DNA from: an uncultured Peptococcaceae bacterium
GTDB lineage: Bacteria > Bacillota > Peptococcia > Peptococcales > Peptococcaceae
Direction of reading: 5' to 3'
Assembly: GCA_900553245.1 (NCBI GenBank)
Contig: USCP01000015.1
Span: 1-18,260 of the forward strand
DNA: 18,260 nucleotides
The number at the start of each line of letters is the position of its first letter. Position 1 is the first letter of the stretch. Made by a program: the position numbers and the translations under genes. Shown here one piece after another: positions 1-8,597 of the stretch. Under the pieces are notes generated by a model. The model ran no database searches. It was not told where the DNA came from and saw only the letters and a list, made by a program, of their open reading frames with translations.

Positions 1-1176
1 TTCTCCTGCCGGAAATACATCCAAAAGAACAACCTCATCCGCTTGAGACAAGGAATGTGCAAATTCCTTAGCTAAAAATTGAGTGCGAGAATAACGGTGT
101 GGTTGGAATACCGCAACAATACGGCCATCATGGGCAGCCCTTGCCGCTTCTAAGGTTGCGGCAATTTCGGTTGGATGATGCGCATAATCGTCATAAATGG
201 CAATATTGTTCACAGTGCCTTGGTGTTGGAAACGACGACGGGTCCCCTTATAGGCTTTCAAGGACGCAGCGATTTGTTCAAAGGTTAAGCCGGCATCCAA
301 GCCAACCACCACTGCTGCCGTCGCATTGGAAATATTGTGCTTCCCCGGTACATGAAGTTCCAAGTGGCCGATAAAATTGTCGCCATTATAAATATCTGCT
401 TCATTCTTCATACCCACTTGCTTATGGTTCATGATGCGATATTGGGAACGTTCATGAAAGCCGTAGGTTTTCATTGGCACCGGAGATTGTGCAGCAATAG
501 CGAAGGATTCTTCACAGTCTGCATTCAATAGGCATCGACCTTGTGGATTGGTCTTATGCAAAAACTTTTTAAAGGTCGTACGGATTTCATCAATATCTTT
601 ATAGTGGTCCAAATGGTCTTCTTCGATATTGGTAATAACCGTATACCATGGCAATAGGTTAATGAAGCTGCCATCGCTTTCATCGGCTTCAGCAACAATC
701 CATTCGCCTTTCCCATTCTTAGCATTACTACCAATGTCACTAATGACACCGCCGACAACAATGGTTGGATCTAAGCCATTTTTTTCAAAGCAAAGAGCAA
801 TCATAGATGAGGTGGTGGTTTTACCGTGAGAGCCCGCTACGCAGATGGCCTTTTGTTCTTGCATCAAATATCCAAGCATTTCTGAGCGATGAACCACCGG
901 AATATTTTTTTCACGAGCAGCTTGAAATTCCACATTATTTTCACGAATGGCAGTAGAACGTACCACCAAATCAATATCATCTGTAATATTATCTGCTTTT
1001 TGAGGAATATTAATGGTTGCGCCTCGACCGCGCAACATTTGAACTTGGTCGGATTCATTGAGATCGGAACCACTAATTTTAAAACCACGTTCCAGCATGA
1101 CTTCTGCAATGGCGCTCATGCCAATACCACCGATACCGATAAAGTGAACATGATTATATTTAACTTGATTGTCCAC
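1..1176 (-). CDS. murC: UDP-N-acetylmuramate--L-alanine ligase MurC (3' end outside window)
   Basis: MurC is the cytoplasmic ATP-dependent ligase that adds L-Ala to UDP-MurNAc, the first peptide step of peptidoglycan precursor synthesis. I translated the minus strand from 1176 to 1: 392 codons stay open with no frameshift, and the gene runs off the left edge. Family length is roughly 450-460, so about 60 C-terminal residues are missing. Visible motifs are the N-terminal nucleotide-binding GIGGIGMS (about 14-21), the P-loop GSHGKTTT (115-122), EADESD (163-168), TNIEEDHLDHY (182-192), the HN pair (280-281) and DDYAHHPTE (329-337). The start is GTG at 1176-1174, because a GAGGTGAGG ribosome binding site lies just upstream and the protein then begins a few residues before the Rossmann motif. 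It starts 13 nt after the murG stop, as the last visible gene of the dcw operon. Confidence 0.96.
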   Translation of the reverse strand, partial: MDNQVKYNHVHFIGIGGIGMSAIAEVMLERGFKISGSDLNESDQVQMLRGRGATINIPQKADNITDDIDLVVRSTAIRENNVEFQAAREKNIPVVHRSEMLGYLMQEQKAICVAGSHGKTTTSSMIALCFEKNGLDPTIVVGGVISDIGSNAKNGKGEWIVAEADESDGSFINLLPWYTVITNIEEDHLDHYKDIDEIRTTFKKFLHKTNPQGRCLLNADCEESFAIAAQSPVPMKTYGFHERSQYRIMNHKQVGMKNEADIYNGDNFIGHLELHVPGKHNISNATAAVVVGLDAGLTFEQIAASLKAYKGTRRRFQHQGTVNNIAIYDDYAHHPTEIAATLEAARAAHDGRIVAVFQPHRYSRTQFLAKEFAHSLSQADEVVLLDVFPAGE

Positions 1177-1189
1177 TATCCTCACCTCT

Positions 1190-2302
1190 TTAATTATTTT
1201 TAAAAGTGTTGACCAGCATCATTATATCATCCATGGCCGCCGGTCTTGCCAAACGTTGCATATTGGTTTTCTTTTCCTGATAGTACGCATCGTCTTTTAG
1301 GAATTTTTCTAAGGTACTCATCAATTTTGGTACGGTCATTTCATCATCAAGAATCATTTCACCGCCACCCGCATCCACAACCGCTTGTGCATTAAATTGT
1401 TGATGGTTATCACTTGCATAAGGATATGGGATTAAGATTCCAGGAAGCCCACACATCGCTATTTCCGCTAAGAAGGTAGCACCCGCACGCCCAATAACAA
1501 CATCGGCCGCTGCCAATGCATACGGCATATCATGGCTATATTCCAAGAAACAGAGTCGGTCGTTGCGAAGCACTGTACTGTTGCTCTCTTTAATCAGCAA
1601 ACTAGTTTCTACATAACCTGCTTTTCCGGTGATAAAGATAACTTGCACATCCGGATCTGCCAAAAGACCTGAAAGCCCCAATGCACAAACACGATTGATG
1701 GTGCGTGCACCTCGACTTCCGCCGGTAATCAGCACAGTTTTTTTATGTGGATCTAATCCAAACTTTGCACAGCCATCCTCTTTACTAATTTTACCAACGT
1801 CCTCACGCACAGGCAAACCGGTCAATACGGTTTCCTTTGCTTTGACAAAGAATTTCGCCGCTTCCGAATAATTGATCATCACCTTATTTACGCGGGTAGA
1901 AAGCATGCGGTTTGTCATGCCCGGATAAGCATTTTGCTCATGAATCATCGCAGGAATGTGATTCAAACATGCCATCAACACCGTCGGACCGCAAACAAAA
2001 CCGCCGGTACCGATGACCAAATCCGGCTTGAACGCCTTAATATATTTTTTTGCTTCAAGCACACCTTTCGCATTAACAAACACACTCTTTATGAGCGCTG
2101 GCGTTAATTTACGAGGCAACCCTTTGGCTGAAATTGTCTTAAACGGAATGTTTGTGGTCGGTACAATGCTGTTTTCAAGGCCGTTGTCACATCCGATATA
2201 GAGCACTTCACTACCAGGAATGTCTTCCATAATACGCTCAGCAATTGCCAAGGCAGGATAGATATGGCCGCCGGTACCGCCACCGGAAACAATCACTCTC
2301 AT
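1190..2302 (-). CDS. murG: Undecaprenyl-PP-MurNAc-pentapeptide GlcNAc transferase MurG
   Basis: MurG is the membrane-associated GT-B glycosyltransferase that adds GlcNAc from UDP-GlcNAc to lipid I, making lipid II on the inner membrane face. The 370-residue product has the family hallmarks: GGGTGGH near the N terminus (7-13), HEQNAYPG (121-128), the C-domain glycine loop GGSRGA (194-199), and the UDP-GlcNAc pocket around GRAGATFLAE (271-280) followed by HQQ (300-302). I chose the ATG at 2302 because a GGGGGAAAG ribosome binding site lies just upstream and the protein then begins MRVIVSGGG as usual. An in-frame ATG 27 nt further up has no such support. It lies 35 nt after ftsW and 13 nt before murC, so it is cotranscribed with both. 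Confidence 0.97.
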   Translation of the reverse strand: MRVIVSGGGTGGHIYPALAIAERIMEDIPGSEVLYIGCDNGLENSIVPTTNIPFKTISAKGLPRKLTPALIKSVFVNAKGVLEAKKYIKAFKPDLVIGTGGFVCGPTVLMACLNHIPAMIHEQNAYPGMTNRMLSTRVNKVMINYSEAAKFFVKAKETVLTGLPVREDVGKISKEDGCAKFGLDPHKKTVLITGGSRGARTINRVCALGLSGLLADPDVQVIFITGKAGYVETSLLIKESNSTVLRNDRLCFLEYSHDMPYALAAADVVIGRAGATFLAEIAMCGLPGILIPYPYASDNHQQFNAQAVVDAGGGEMILDDEMTVPKLMSTLEKFLKDDAYYQEKKTNMQRLARPAAMDDIMMLVNTFKNN

Positions 2303-2337
2303 ACTCTTTCCCCCAATATGTTTCATCAATTATCTTT

Positions 2338-3834
2338 TCATTTACTGCTTTGCATTGTATGTTGTTTTCTGCTTTTTCTAGGCTTATCTTTATCCGCATA
2401 ACGAGACATATTCAATAAAATACCGACAATGGACAAGGTAATAATTAAGGATGTCCCACCATAGCTGATAAACGGCAAGGTAATCCCAGTAACCGGTAAC
2501 ACCCCTACGGCAACGCCCATATTGATTAACGCTTGCACGGTAATAATGGAGGTGCACCCAAAGGCCAAATAGGATTTATAACTGTCTTCAATATGCGTCG
2601 CAATCCAAAAACCACGCCATGCAAACGCCAAAAAGAGCCCAAGTACCAATAAGGCACCAATAATCCCAAGCTCTTCACCGATGACCGAATAAATAAAGTC
2701 AGTATGCATCCCCGGCAAATACAAGAGTTTTTGCCCACTGTTACCAAGACCAACCCCAAACAAGCCACCAGACCCAAAGGCATACAAGCTCTGCACCAAC
2801 TGATAGGCAGAACCACTTGCCGCATCTGCTTCGGTTTGACTCAAAAAGCCCAAAATACGGTGTAAACGATACGGCTCTTGGATACATGCCGCTACAACAC
2901 CGAGAAGCCCAACACCAATAACAGCAAGCACACCTTTTTTAGACAGACCCGCAACGATAAACATGGAGAAACAGCCGCCAAAAATAGCAAGAGCAGACCC
3001 CAGGTCTTCCGATGCAATGGCCACCAAGGCAACAAGCATCAATGCAAAAATCAACATATTGCCGCGGTCTTTTTTAACGTCATAGATATTGTCTTTAATC
3101 AAATCTGCGGTGCAAATAACCATGAGCGGCTTTGCAAATTCCGAAGGTGTAAAACGAATCCCAGCGATGGTTACCCAGCGCGTTGCCCCAAGGGTTTCTT
3201 CCCCATTGAAAATGGTATAGATGACCAATGCCACAACCACGCACAGGGCAGCCGGTGCCAAACGCTTAAACCAAACCGGCGAGAGATTCATAATAATTAA
3301 CATGCCAAAAACACCCAAGACGTCATATGCCAATTGACGAATGAAATAGCTGTATGCGCTGCCGTATTCCAATAAGGAACGATAACTTGAGGCGGAGAAA
3401 ACCATAATAACCCCAATTACAACCAACAATACAACAATATCAAAAATCAAAAAATCAGGACTGCCGTGGGTGGCTCTATTATTTGCAAGGAGTCGCGTAA
3501 TAAAAGACGGCCCCTTCATCTTCTTTTGTTTTTTCGGTTGTTTTTTCTTTTGCTTCGGTGCTTTTTGCGTCGCCTTTTTAGGGCGACGCACATCTTCCTG
3601 AGCTTGCTCACGTTGCATGTTTTCTAAACGATGTTGCTCTGCACGCTCTTGAATAGTGGGTTCTCGCCGATTTGCCATTGTCATCGCTTGCCGTGATGAT
3701 TGATTCATGGCTTGCCGTTGTCCCACGGTTTGTTTTTGTTGAGACGGACGCCGCACCTGCTGAGGGGACCGTTTTTGCGGCTCTCGCTCCGTCGCCGAAG
3801 AGCGCTTCGGCCCTTTATTATTGTTTTGCTGCAT
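2338..3834 (-). CDS. ftsW: SEDS peptidoglycan polymerase FtsW/SpoVE with long basic N-terminal extension
   Basis: This SEDS-family glycosyltransferase polymerises lipid II at the septum together with the class B PBP encoded upstream. The product has 498 residues. Residues 1 to about 108 are hydrophilic, rich in Gln, Arg and Lys, with a lysine cluster at about 92-107. The membrane core follows from about 128 to 477 with about ten hydrophobic segments. Family motifs are PSEFAKPL (230-237), the segment with the putative catalytic Asp (SEDLGS, D277), and the C-terminal GVLPVTGITLPFISYGG region (444-460). Usual FtsW/SpoVE length is about 370-420, so the extension is extra. The ATG at 3834 overlaps the murD 3' end by 17 nt and follows GGTGAAGG. 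Internal ATGs at codons 43, 51, 53, 73 and 106 cannot be excluded, but nothing interrupts the extension. Confidence 0.94.
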   Translation of the reverse strand: MQQNNNKGPKRSSATEREPQKRSPQQVRRPSQQKQTVGQRQAMNQSSRQAMTMANRREPTIQERAEQHRLENMQREQAQEDVRRPKKATQKAPKQKKKQPKKQKKMKGPSFITRLLANNRATHGSPDFLIFDIVVLLVVIGVIMVFSASSYRSLLEYGSAYSYFIRQLAYDVLGVFGMLIIMNLSPVWFKRLAPAALCVVVALVIYTIFNGEETLGATRWVTIAGIRFTPSEFAKPLMVICTADLIKDNIYDVKKDRGNMLIFALMLVALVAIASEDLGSALAIFGGCFSMFIVAGLSKKGVLAVIGVGLLGVVAACIQEPYRLHRILGFLSQTEADAASGSAYQLVQSLYAFGSGGLFGVGLGNSGQKLLYLPGMHTDFIYSVIGEELGIIGALLVLGLFLAFAWRGFWIATHIEDSYKSYLAFGCTSIITVQALINMGVAVGVLPVTGITLPFISYGGTSLIITLSIVGILLNMSRYADKDKPRKSRKQHTMQSSK

Positions 3835-5179
3835 AATCCTTCACCAGTTTTTTGAAAAGATCGCCACGCTGTTCAAAGTTGTCAAACATATCCCAGCTGG
3901 CACATGCAGGTGAGAGTAGTACAACATCTCCCGCCTGAGCTGCCTGACGCGCCTTGGTCACTGCATCTTCAAAGGAGTCCGCACATTCATAGTCTTTATA
4001 GTCGGTACGATTAAACGCATCAATAAAATCACCGGTTGCAGCGCCTACAAGCACCACTTTTCGGCAATGTTCACGCATCAGCGGCACCAATGGTGCAAAG
4101 TCACTGCCCTTGTTTTTCCCACCGGCAATCAACACAATAGGGCGCGTACCATAGGACCCCAATGCTTTTTCGGTTGAATCCGGATTGGTACCCTTAGAAT
4201 CGTTCACATAGAGCACATCGTTAATGGTGGCAACCGGTTCCATACGATGCGCGACACCCTTAAATGCTTTTAAACGTTCTCTAATAATATCCACGGCTTG
4301 ACCCATGAGAAGCGCACTGAGAGAAGCCGCCATGGCATTTTGTAAATTATGGGCACCGACAATCCCAATGTCTTGGGCAGAAATCAACAGTTGTGGATTC
4401 TCTGTTGCATCTAAGCTAAACATCACATTGCCATCTTCTAACCACATGCCTTCTTGAAGGATTTCCTTTTGTGCGAAGAAGTATACCTTGCTCTTGGCAG
4501 TCTCTGCCATGGCCGCAACAGTAACATCATCCTTATTTAAAAGTACGTAGTCATCTGCATGTTGATTTTTAAAGATGTTGGCTTTTGCCTGTCCGTAGGC
4601 TTCCATGGTTTTGTGGCGATCCAAGTGGTCAGGGGTAAGGTTCATAATCACCGCTACCTTTGGACGGAATGCATCCACACTTTCAAGCTGGAAACTACTC
4701 ATTTCCGCAACAACAATATCTTGTGCAGTCATTTGAGGACACTGGCTAATCAACGGTAAGCCAATATTACCGCCGGCTACCACCTTGCGCCCCTCTTTCT
4801 CAAGAAGTACTGCCGTCAAAGTCGTGGTAGTGGTTTTCCCATTGGTGCCGGTAATGGCAACAAAAGGCACTTCGCTATGACGAAATGCAAGCTCCGGTTC
4901 GCTAATCACAGGAATGCCTAGTTCACGCGCCTTAACCACCGGTGGAATTGTTAAAGGAACCCCCGGACTCATGACAAGCATCGTTGGTTGAATGGCGGCT
5001 ACATCCGGTTGCTCGCCCCAAACATACTCAATCAATGTATGGCCCAGTTGCGCCTCTACTTTTTCCGCAACCTTGGTATTCATATCGCTAAGAACGACAT
5101 TTTTTCCGATAGAAATTAAATATTCTGCACTGGCAATGCCACTACGCGCAGCGCCGATGATTAAAACAACGTCTTCCAC
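3818..5179 (-). CDS. murD: UDP-N-acetylmuramoyl-L-alanine--D-glutamate ligase MurD
   Basis: MurD is the cytoplasmic ligase that adds D-Glu to UDP-MurNAc-L-Ala. The 453-residue product has full family length with all three domains: an N-terminal UMAG-binding Rossmann domain (IIGAARSG, 7-14), a central ATPase domain with P-loop GTNGKTTT (111-118), NLTPDHLDRH (180-189) and the HN pair (277-278), and a C-terminal domain with NDSKGTNPDST (326-336), LSPACASWDMF (422-432) and FEQRG (435-439). The start codon is GTG at 5179, placed by GGGGAGGA eight bases upstream. It is 21 nt downstream of mraY, and its end overlaps the ftsW start, suggesting translational coupling. Confidence 0.97.
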   Translation of the reverse strand: MEDVVLIIGAARSGIASAEYLISIGKNVVLSDMNTKVAEKVEAQLGHTLIEYVWGEQPDVAAIQPTMLVMSPGVPLTIPPVVKARELGIPVISEPELAFRHSEVPFVAITGTNGKTTTTTLTAVLLEKEGRKVVAGGNIGLPLISQCPQMTAQDIVVAEMSSFQLESVDAFRPKVAVIMNLTPDHLDRHKTMEAYGQAKANIFKNQHADDYVLLNKDDVTVAAMAETAKSKVYFFAQKEILQEGMWLEDGNVMFSLDATENPQLLISAQDIGIVGAHNLQNAMAASLSALLMGQAVDIIRERLKAFKGVAHRMEPVATINDVLYVNDSKGTNPDSTEKALGSYGTRPIVLIAGGKNKGSDFAPLVPLMREHCRKVVLVGAATGDFIDAFNRTDYKDYECADSFEDAVTKARQAAQAGDVVLLSPACASWDMFDNFEQRGDLFKKLVKDYAAKQ

Positions 5180-5200
5180 TTTATAAGTCCTCCCCGGCTA

Positions 5201-6160
5201 TTACAATAATTCAATCCAGAAAATGGCAACCCCAAGTGCACAGGTTACTAAAGTAATTACACTAAACAAACGTACCACTTGATTTTCTGTGCGACCACCC
5301 AATTCAAAATGGTGATGGAGTGGCGCCATTCTGAATACACGACGTTTGGTACGTTTATAAACAATCACTTGGATAATATCAGAAATAGCTTCAATCATAT
5401 AAGTAAAGCAAACGAGTGGAATTAACAATTCGGTTTTAGTGACCATAGAAAGGGCCACAACCATTCCACCAATAAAGAAGCTCCCGGTGTCACCCATAAA
5501 AACGCGTGCCGGATGATGATTATAGAACAGAAATGCCAAACATGCCCCAATCATAACGGCAATGACAATTAAGGAATTCGGTTCGTTATACAGCTTCACA
5601 ATGGCAAAAAATGCCAAGAAAATGATAATACTCACAGTGGTCAAAAGACCGTCCAAGCCATCGGTAAGGTTGGCGCTGTTGGTAGTCCCCATAATGATAA
5701 AGATCATCAACGGCCAATAAAAAACACCAACAGGCAATACAGTATTAAAAAGAGGTACCCAGAAATCAGTGATATTCATATCGAGTTTGCTTGCCCAGAA
5801 AATAATGGCAATCGCCCCCAATAATTGAAGCACGAGCTTTTGAATAGGCGTCAGGCCTTCATTATGACGCATCACAATTTTAATGGCATCGTCTAAAAGA
5901 CCAATACCACCAAAAATAAATGCGCTACCAACAACAAACCAGGTCACACCATTGAATTGTTGCATCACAACAAGAGTTACCACCACAGTAATCATAAATA
6001 AAATGCCACCCATGGTTGGTGTCCCTTGTTTCTTTTGATGACTTTGTGGCCCTTCTTCACGAATGGATTGTCCGAATTTCAATCGGTGTAAGAGCGGAAT
6101 CATAAAATGTCCCACTACAAGCCCTATGGCCAAGCTAATAATAAAACCTAACGCCCACAT
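5201..6160 (-). CDS. mraY: Phospho-N-acetylmuramoyl-pentapeptide transferase MraY
   Basis: MraY is the integral membrane enzyme that transfers phospho-MurNAc-pentapeptide from UDP to undecaprenyl phosphate, giving lipid I. The 319-residue product is normal length and mostly hydrophobic, with about ten membrane segments. Signature loops are HQKKQGTPTMGG (41-52), the acidic pair LDD (89-91), NLTDGLDGL (164-172), FMGDTGS (221-227) and APLHHHFE (279-286), which contain the Mg2+ and nucleotide-binding residues. The ATG at 6160 follows GTGAGGG at a spacing of 7 nt. A second ATG four bases upstream is out of frame. The 54-nt gap to the P1 peptidase gene holds only a weak AT-rich stem (TTGATT/AATCAA) that does not look like a terminator. 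Confidence 0.97.
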   Translation of the reverse strand: MWALGFIISLAIGLVVGHFMIPLLHRLKFGQSIREEGPQSHQKKQGTPTMGGILFMITVVVTLVVMQQFNGVTWFVVGSAFIFGGIGLLDDAIKIVMRHNEGLTPIQKLVLQLLGAIAIIFWASKLDMNITDFWVPLFNTVLPVGVFYWPLMIFIIMGTTNSANLTDGLDGLLTTVSIIIFLAFFAIVKLYNEPNSLIVIAVMIGACLAFLFYNHHPARVFMGDTGSFFIGGMVVALSMVTKTELLIPLVCFTYMIEAISDIIQVIVYKRTKRRVFRMAPLHHHFELGGRTENQVVRLFSVITLVTCALGVAIFWIELL

Positions 6161-6214
6161 ACATGAACCCTCACTTTTCTAGTGTTGTTTGATTTTTATA
6201 TGAATCAACTGCTT

Positions 6215-7189
6215 TTAGAGTGACTTTAACGCCGGTGCGCCATAAGCCGATTCCGCTGCATAAATCGCGCGACGAATCGCATTTTCAAGCGCGTACGACG
6301 CTGCTGTCCCGGCAAGATTGATATCTGCAGTGACGTCACCCACGCTCAACGCATAAACAGAATCCCCATCAGCGGTGGTATTAACCGGACAGATAGCGCG
6401 CACCAAACCATTTGATGCCATTTGCGCCAATTTCTTTAACTGTGTTTTGTCAAATTTTGCATTGGTTACAATCGCAGCAATGGTGGTGTTCGTGGTTGCC
6501 GCACCTGCTCCAGCTAAAATCGGCGCGATTGATTCATAGTTTTCCAAAATCACCTTGCGGGTATCCGCAAGTCCTTGACCATCCGGTGTTAACATACCGG
6601 CAAGAACGCTACCGTCTTCCTTGAGTACATCACCCAAAGCATTCACTGCAACAATGGCACCTACTTGCAAATCGCCCAATTGCACCGCATAGGTCCCTAA
6701 ACCGGCTTTCATCATAGATGCTTCGCCAAACAGTTTTCCTACGGTTGCACCGGTGCCGACACCATGATTGCCTTCGATGACTTCCGGATTGCCTTCGGCA
6801 TTGACACAAGCTTCATAGCCCATTGCTACATCAGGACGCACATTTTCCCCACAAGTAAGGTCAAAAATACAAGCTTGAACCACTAGAGGGACAATGGCCT
6901 CACCAACCGGCAAACCCACGCCATGCTCTTCCAAATAACGCATAACGCCACCGGCTGCATCCAAACCATACGCACTCCCGCCGCTTAAAAGAACAGCATG
7001 TACACGGTCACAAGCTGCAACCGGATTTAAAAGTTCACTTTCACGACTAGCAGGACCGCCGCCTCGTACATCAACGCTACATGGCGCACCTTGTTCACAA
7101 ATAATAACGGTACAACCGGTACCGGCTTCACTATTTTTAGCACTACCGATACGAAAGCCTTCAATATCTTGCAAACGAATTTCTTTCAT
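6215..7189 (-). CDS. P1-family (DmpA-like) N-terminal-nucleophile peptidase
   Basis: The 324-residue product resembles the P1/S58 family, whose founder DmpA is an L-aminopeptidase with D-Ala esterase/amidase activity. These enzymes cut themselves to expose an N-terminal Ser or Thr nucleophile. The predicted processing site is the ATTNTTIAAIVTNA stretch (231-244), most likely between Asn234 and Thr235, giving alpha and beta chains of about 234 and 90 residues. Other family patterns are GGGPASRE (43-50), LLSGGSAYGLDAAGG (67-81) and GVGTGATVGK (143-152). I see no signal peptide or membrane segment, so it is probably cytoplasmic. GGGAGGA precedes the ATG by 7 nt, and the gene starts 27 nt after murF. 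Its position between murF and mraY suggests a link to D-Ala-containing peptides, but that is inference. The true substrate is unknown. Confidence 0.9.
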   Translation of the reverse strand: MKEIRLQDIEGFRIGSAKNSEAGTGCTVIICEQGAPCSVDVRGGGPASRESELLNPVAACDRVHAVLLSGGSAYGLDAAGGVMRYLEEHGVGLPVGEAIVPLVVQACIFDLTCGENVRPDVAMGYEACVNAEGNPEVIEGNHGVGTGATVGKLFGEASMMKAGLGTYAVQLGDLQVGAIVAVNALGDVLKEDGSVLAGMLTPDGQGLADTRKVILENYESIAPILAGAGAATTNTTIAAIVTNAKFDKTQLKKLAQMASNGLVRAICPVNTTADGDSVYALSVGDVTADINLAGTAASYALENAIRRAIYAAESAYGAPALKSL

Positions 7190-7216
7190 AAACGCATCCT
7201 CCCGTCAGTACATAGA

Positions 7217-8573
7217 CTACTTTACAGTCTCATGCTGTTCAATATATTTATACACCTCAGTCATACGCATGCTGTTACTCCCCTTCACAAGAATGACAGC
7301 ATCCTTTGGTGCATACTCTTCTAAAATCATTGCCATTTGCTTGGTAGAGTCAACATAAAAAACCTTGCTTGGATTCATTCCTTCGGCAATAGCACTGGCA
7401 CCAATGCCTTCTGCTAAGGTACCCAAGCAAATCAGCCAATCAATACCGTTAGCCGCCAAATGGCGCCCCACCCGCGCATGACCTTCAATCTCATATTGCC
7501 CAAGCTCATACATATTACCCAGACAAGCCACAGTTGGACGTGGTTGATAGCCCTTCAATACATCCAACGTCGCAATCATAGAATCCGGATTGGCATTATA
7601 GCAGTCATTGATTAGTAATCTGTCGCGACTTACCTGATGCATTTCCATGCGACTTGAAGAAAGCGCTACTGCAGACCCCAATCCATTTTGAATGTCTGTT
7701 TTAGAAATGTCAATAGCGCGCGCCACGGCTGTAACCAAAAGCGCATTATCGACATAATGACGACCGGCAAACGGCAAATCCACATGCACAGCAAAATCTT
7801 GTGATACACAATCAAAGCGGCTACCATCTCGTCCGAGCTCAGTATTCCTACTAATCAGATCACCACCTTGTCCCTCATCACTGCACCACACCACCGAGGC
7901 ATGACATTCATCCATATACGGTGCCATCAATTCCTTGTCTTTCACACGCAAGGCCACGGTTCCATCCGCCGGTAAATATTTAAAAAGCTCCGTCTTCGCT
8001 CGTGCAATGCCTTGCTGGCTGCCTAAATATTCGGCGTGAACCATTCCGATCCCGGTAATAATCGCATGGGTCGGACGAGCAATCTGGCAGAGAAAATCAA
8101 TTTCTCCAAAACCGGTCATTCCCATTTCAACAATGAGAATCTGAGTCTCTTCATCTAATCTGGTCAAGGTCAGCGGCATGCCAAGCTCATTGTTTTGATT
8201 TTCTTTGGTCACTACCACTTGGTGAGATTGTTGGCACACTTGAGCTAGCAAGTCCTTGGTACTGGTTTTTCCTTGACTACCGGTAATGGCGATAACCGGT
8301 CCTTCAAAGCGAGCACGACACCATCTACCCAAATCTTGAATAAAGGCTTGTCCATCTTGAAGTCGCACGCAACCGATACTCCACAGCACCGGCTTCAATG
8401 GCCTTATCAATATAGCGATGGCCATCTACACGTTGACCACGAATCGCCACAAATAAATCACCGGGTCCCACTTCACGGCTGTCGAAAACCACTCGACGAA
8501 CCACAATCCCCTCTGGGCCTTCATAGGAGCATCCCATCTCCTTGGCGATTTGATTGATTGTAACATTATACAT
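7217..8573 (-). pseudogene. murF: murF, UDP-MurNAc-tripeptide--D-Ala-D-Ala ligase, broken by a frameshift
   Basis: MurF adds D-Ala-D-Ala to complete the cytoplasmic pentapeptide precursor. Translation starts at ATG 8573 after a good GGAGG site and reads the N-terminal substrate domain (TINQIAKEMG, FDSREVGPGDLFVAIRGQR, DGHRYIDKAIEAGAV). It then leaves frame near 8385 and stops at 8325. The rest is open in the +1 frame, from at least 8425 to the TAG at 7217: LWSIGCVRLQDGQAFIQDL, P-loop ITGSQGKTSTK (about 8293-8261), NNELGMPLTLTRL, EMGMTGFGEID, NDCYNANPDSM, LGNMYELG and VKGSNSMRM. Apart from this one break, both parts are intact. The joining linker also looks roughly 6-11 residues shorter than in MurFs I can recall, pointing to a small deletion rather than a plain one-base error. 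I see no slippery heptamer. murF is normally essential, so a sequence error or a second copy must be considered. In-frame reinitiation of the larger part at ATG 8425 would lack the UDP-MurNAc-binding domain. Confidence 0.85.
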
Positions 8574-8597
8574 TTTCTTTCCTCCATTAAATCGAGC

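Noticed and set aside
2878..3300. Plus-strand open frame of 140 codons antisense to ftsW
   Set aside because: Composition (His, Asn, Lys, Cys rich) is typical of an antisense shadow of a membrane gene; ftsW is clearly the real gene.
3541..3600. Polylysine region in FtsW as a sign of a frameshift or a separate DNA-binding gene
   Set aside because: The frame is continuous into the membrane core, with no stop and no stronger internal ribosome binding site.
6189..6208. Stem TTGATT/AATCAA between the P1 peptidase and mraY as a terminator
   Set aside because: Only six AT-rich pairs and no following U-tract; mraY lacks an obvious promoter of its own, so read-through is expected.
8380..8400. Programmed ribosomal frameshift as the explanation for split murF
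   Set aside because: No slippery heptamer or homopolymer is visible at the junction, and the linker appears shortened, which favours a deletion or sequence error.
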